Assembly (NCBI GenBank): GCA_016179005.1
Contig: JACOSF010000156.1
Location: forward strand, 1-7,843
DNA length: 7,843 nucleotides
Direction: 5' to 3'
Origin: Acidobacteriota bacterium
Lineage (GTDB): Bacteria; Acidobacteriota; Terriglobia; Acidiferrales; UBA7541
Shown: positions 6,789 through 7,843 of the stretch, piece by piece
Position numbering within the stretch: position 1 is the first letter of the stretch
Layout: every line of letters begins with the position of its first letter
Notes under the pieces: generated by a model
Told to the model about the DNA's origin: nothing
Seen by the model: only the letters and a program-made list of their open reading frames with translations
Databases searched by the model: none
Translations under genes and position numbers: made by a program

Positions 6789-6814
6789 GGGCGCACCCGC
6801 CTCAGCGGGCGCCC
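6789..6814. repeat. Imperfect palindrome in the gap between the CARDB and NTF2-like genes
   Basis: The 107-base gap 6723-6829 is largely structured. GGGCG (6789-6793) pairs with CGCCC (6810-6814), and CCCGC (6796-6800) pairs with GCGGG (6805-6809), leaving a CA bulge and a CTCA loop. The - strand reading GTAGGGGCGCCCGC resembles REP-like intergenic palindromes of GC-rich bacteria (from memory). No T-run follows on either side, so a terminator role for the CARDB gene is only possible. The core matches the hairpin at 541-561. Confidence 0.5.
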
Positions 6815-6829
6815 CTACTGACGAAGCGG

Positions 6830-7843
6830 TTACTGCGAGAGCGGCCGCCATTCGAGAACGAGGGTAATGTTGTTTTGCGGTGTGGTGGCCTGCGAGCCTT
6901 CTACATCCGACAGGCGCGGCCGGTTGAGCGCGGTGGGTGCCGCCGCGCGGACAGCGTTGAGCCCACGAATGTCCAGCACGCGGACGAGCACGGCGCCGCG
7001 GCGCGTCTCCACCAGATAGACGCTGCCGGGCAGAACCGTTTCCGCGGTGGCCGTGGTCCCGAGGCCTCGGGGCGCGACCTGGGCGGCCTGCTCGAAGGCG
7101 ATGGCGCCGAGGTTGCGCACGCCGTCGGCTTCGATGCGTAGCGCGCCGCCCTGGGGGGCGAGGCGCACTTCGAAGTCCGCGCCGCCGTTGCAGGCTTGCT
7201 CGGAGCCGGAACTGAAGCGGAAGCCCTGGCAGCCGTTGACGGTGAGGGTCAATTGGCCGCGCTCGCGCATGGCTGCCGGAGCACGACCGGCAGGGCCTGC
7301 CGCCGAGAACAACTCGAAGGCCGGCATGGCCGCCGTGGTGTTCGCGCGACTCGCGAGGTTCAAGCGCCGCTCGGGGTCGATGACCACGCGCGGCTCGAGG
7401 CGCCCGGTGCCTGCGGCTTGCCATTGCACCTGGAAGGACTGCGAGCCGCCCGCGGCGACGCTGAAGCGCTCGCGGACGCGGACGTTGGTGCCGCTGAGAG
7501 TGAACTCCACTTCCACGTCGTCGGCATTCTGCTTGCCGCGGTTGGTCAGTTGCACGCGGAAGGTGACATCGTCGCCGGGCCGCGGGCTGGCGGGTGACAT
7601 GGTGATGTCGCTCGCGCGGACCACCAACTCCAGCGCCGCGGTGGCGGAGGATCCCGCGGCTGCGGGAGCACTGCCAGCCCCGCCTCTGCGTAGGCCCGAG
7701 CGCGCCGGCGTTTCAGGAGTCTCCGGCGTTTCCACCTGCGCTTCCTGAAGCGTGGGGACGGCGGCGGGCTGCTTGGCAGCTCCTCCGTCGTCGGAGCGAG
7801 CAGGAGCGGCGACGCGTTCGGCTTGGATTTCAAGCATGGCGTC
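6830..7843 (-). CDS. CARDB (Ig-like) domain protein, C-terminal part (5' end beyond window)
   Basis: The frame is open to the window edge (codons GAC GCC precede ATG 7837) and ends at TAA 6832-6830. ATG 7837 is probably internal, because no signal peptide or SD follows from it and the visible N-terminus is linker-like. Counting from that ATG (335 residues): 1-67 is a Pro/Ala/Thr-rich linker with PETPETP. Residues 68-165 form a CARDB domain, an Ig-like beta sandwich of cell-surface proteins, with SPASPRPGDDVTFRVQLTNR and later QSFQVQWQAAGTGRLEPRVV. Residues 193-290 are a second beta-rich region I do not recognise, starting QLTLTVNGCQGFRFSSG; Cys203 and Cys216 are close enough for a disulphide. 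It includes LVETRRGAVLVRVLDIRG. It ends NNITLVLEWRPL. The protein is presumably exported, but the evidence is upstream of the window. It is the first gene of the three-gene - strand run. Confidence 0.78.
   Translation of the reverse strand, partial: DAMLEIQAERVAAPARSDDGGAAKQPAAVPTLQEAQVETPETPETPARSGLRRGGAGSAPAAAGSSATAALELVVRASDITMSPASPRPGDDVTFRVQLTNRGKQNADDVEVEFTLSGTNVRVRERFSVAAGGSQSFQVQWQAAGTGRLEPRVVIDPERRLNLASRANTTAAMPAFELFSAAGPAGRAPAAMRERGQLTLTVNGCQGFRFSSGSEQACNGGADFEVRLAPQGGALRIEADGVRNLGAIAFEQAAQVAPRGLGTTATAETVLPGSVYLVETRRGAVLVRVLDIRGLNAVRAAAPTALNRPRLSDVEGSQATTPQNNITLVLEWRPLSQ

Noticed and set aside
4371..6821. 816-codon open frame on the + strand
   Set aside because: It lies in exact codon register opposite the TMTC-like and NTF2-like genes. 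In that register antisense stops appear only where the sense gene uses TTA, CTA or TCA, which GC-rich genes avoid. Its translation is His/Gln/Arg/Gly-rich without domains, while the - strand carries clear family motifs.
1..7843. tRNA, rRNA, CRISPR array, insertion sequence, phage or toxin-antitoxin genes
   Set aside because: I looked on both strands and saw no clover-leaf candidates, regularly spaced repeats, transposase or integrase motifs, or small paired toxin-antitoxin frames. All sizeable real genes are accounted for, and no gene-free stretch exceeds about 110 bases.

Overview
The window is a dense, GC-rich stretch of bacterial chromosome with seven genes, two of them cut by the window ends. 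High G/C at third codon positions, SD-led starts mixed with starts lacking an SD, and the gene types (orphan FecR-like protein, TMTC-like TPR membrane protein, CARDB protein) suggest a Gram-negative soil-type bacterium. Acidobacteriota is my best guess. This is inference from style, since there is no rRNA or other marker gene.

Left part (1-2229, + strand): the 3' end of coaE (last step of CoA synthesis), then a membrane-anchored HtrA/DegS-like serine protease with one PDZ domain, then a single-domain universal stress protein. The leader between coaE and the protease holds a perfect 9-bp hairpin and a second hairpin that covers the protease Shine-Dalgarno.

Middle part (2244-4158): a DUF374-type lysophospholipid acyltransferase on the - strand ends head-on with the usp gene. 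It diverges from a secreted FecR-domain protein on the + strand. The 37 bases between these two starts contain a symmetric TATAGTATA element that can act as a -10 box on both strands.

Right part (4188-7843, all - strand, read right to left): a partial CARDB (Ig-like) protein, a 107-base gap with a palindromic repeat-like hairpin, a small secreted NTF2/SnoaL-like protein, then a large polytopic protein with the sequence signatures of TMTC glycosyltransferases plus six C-terminal TPRs. The last two genes share one reading frame separated only by a TAG, and the TMTC-like gene has no canonical start codon in front of its first membrane helix.

How the genes may work together: most of the window concerns the cell envelope (periplasmic proteolysis, phospholipid acylation, secreted FecR and CARDB proteins, a membrane glycosyltransferase). 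I see no phage, transposon, CRISPR, toxin-antitoxin or biosynthetic cluster. The most interesting possibilities are a TMTC-like enzyme encoded beside an Ig-fold candidate substrate, the start-codon anomaly of that enzyme, the symmetric divergent promoter, and the cationic amphipathic tail of the FecR-like protein.
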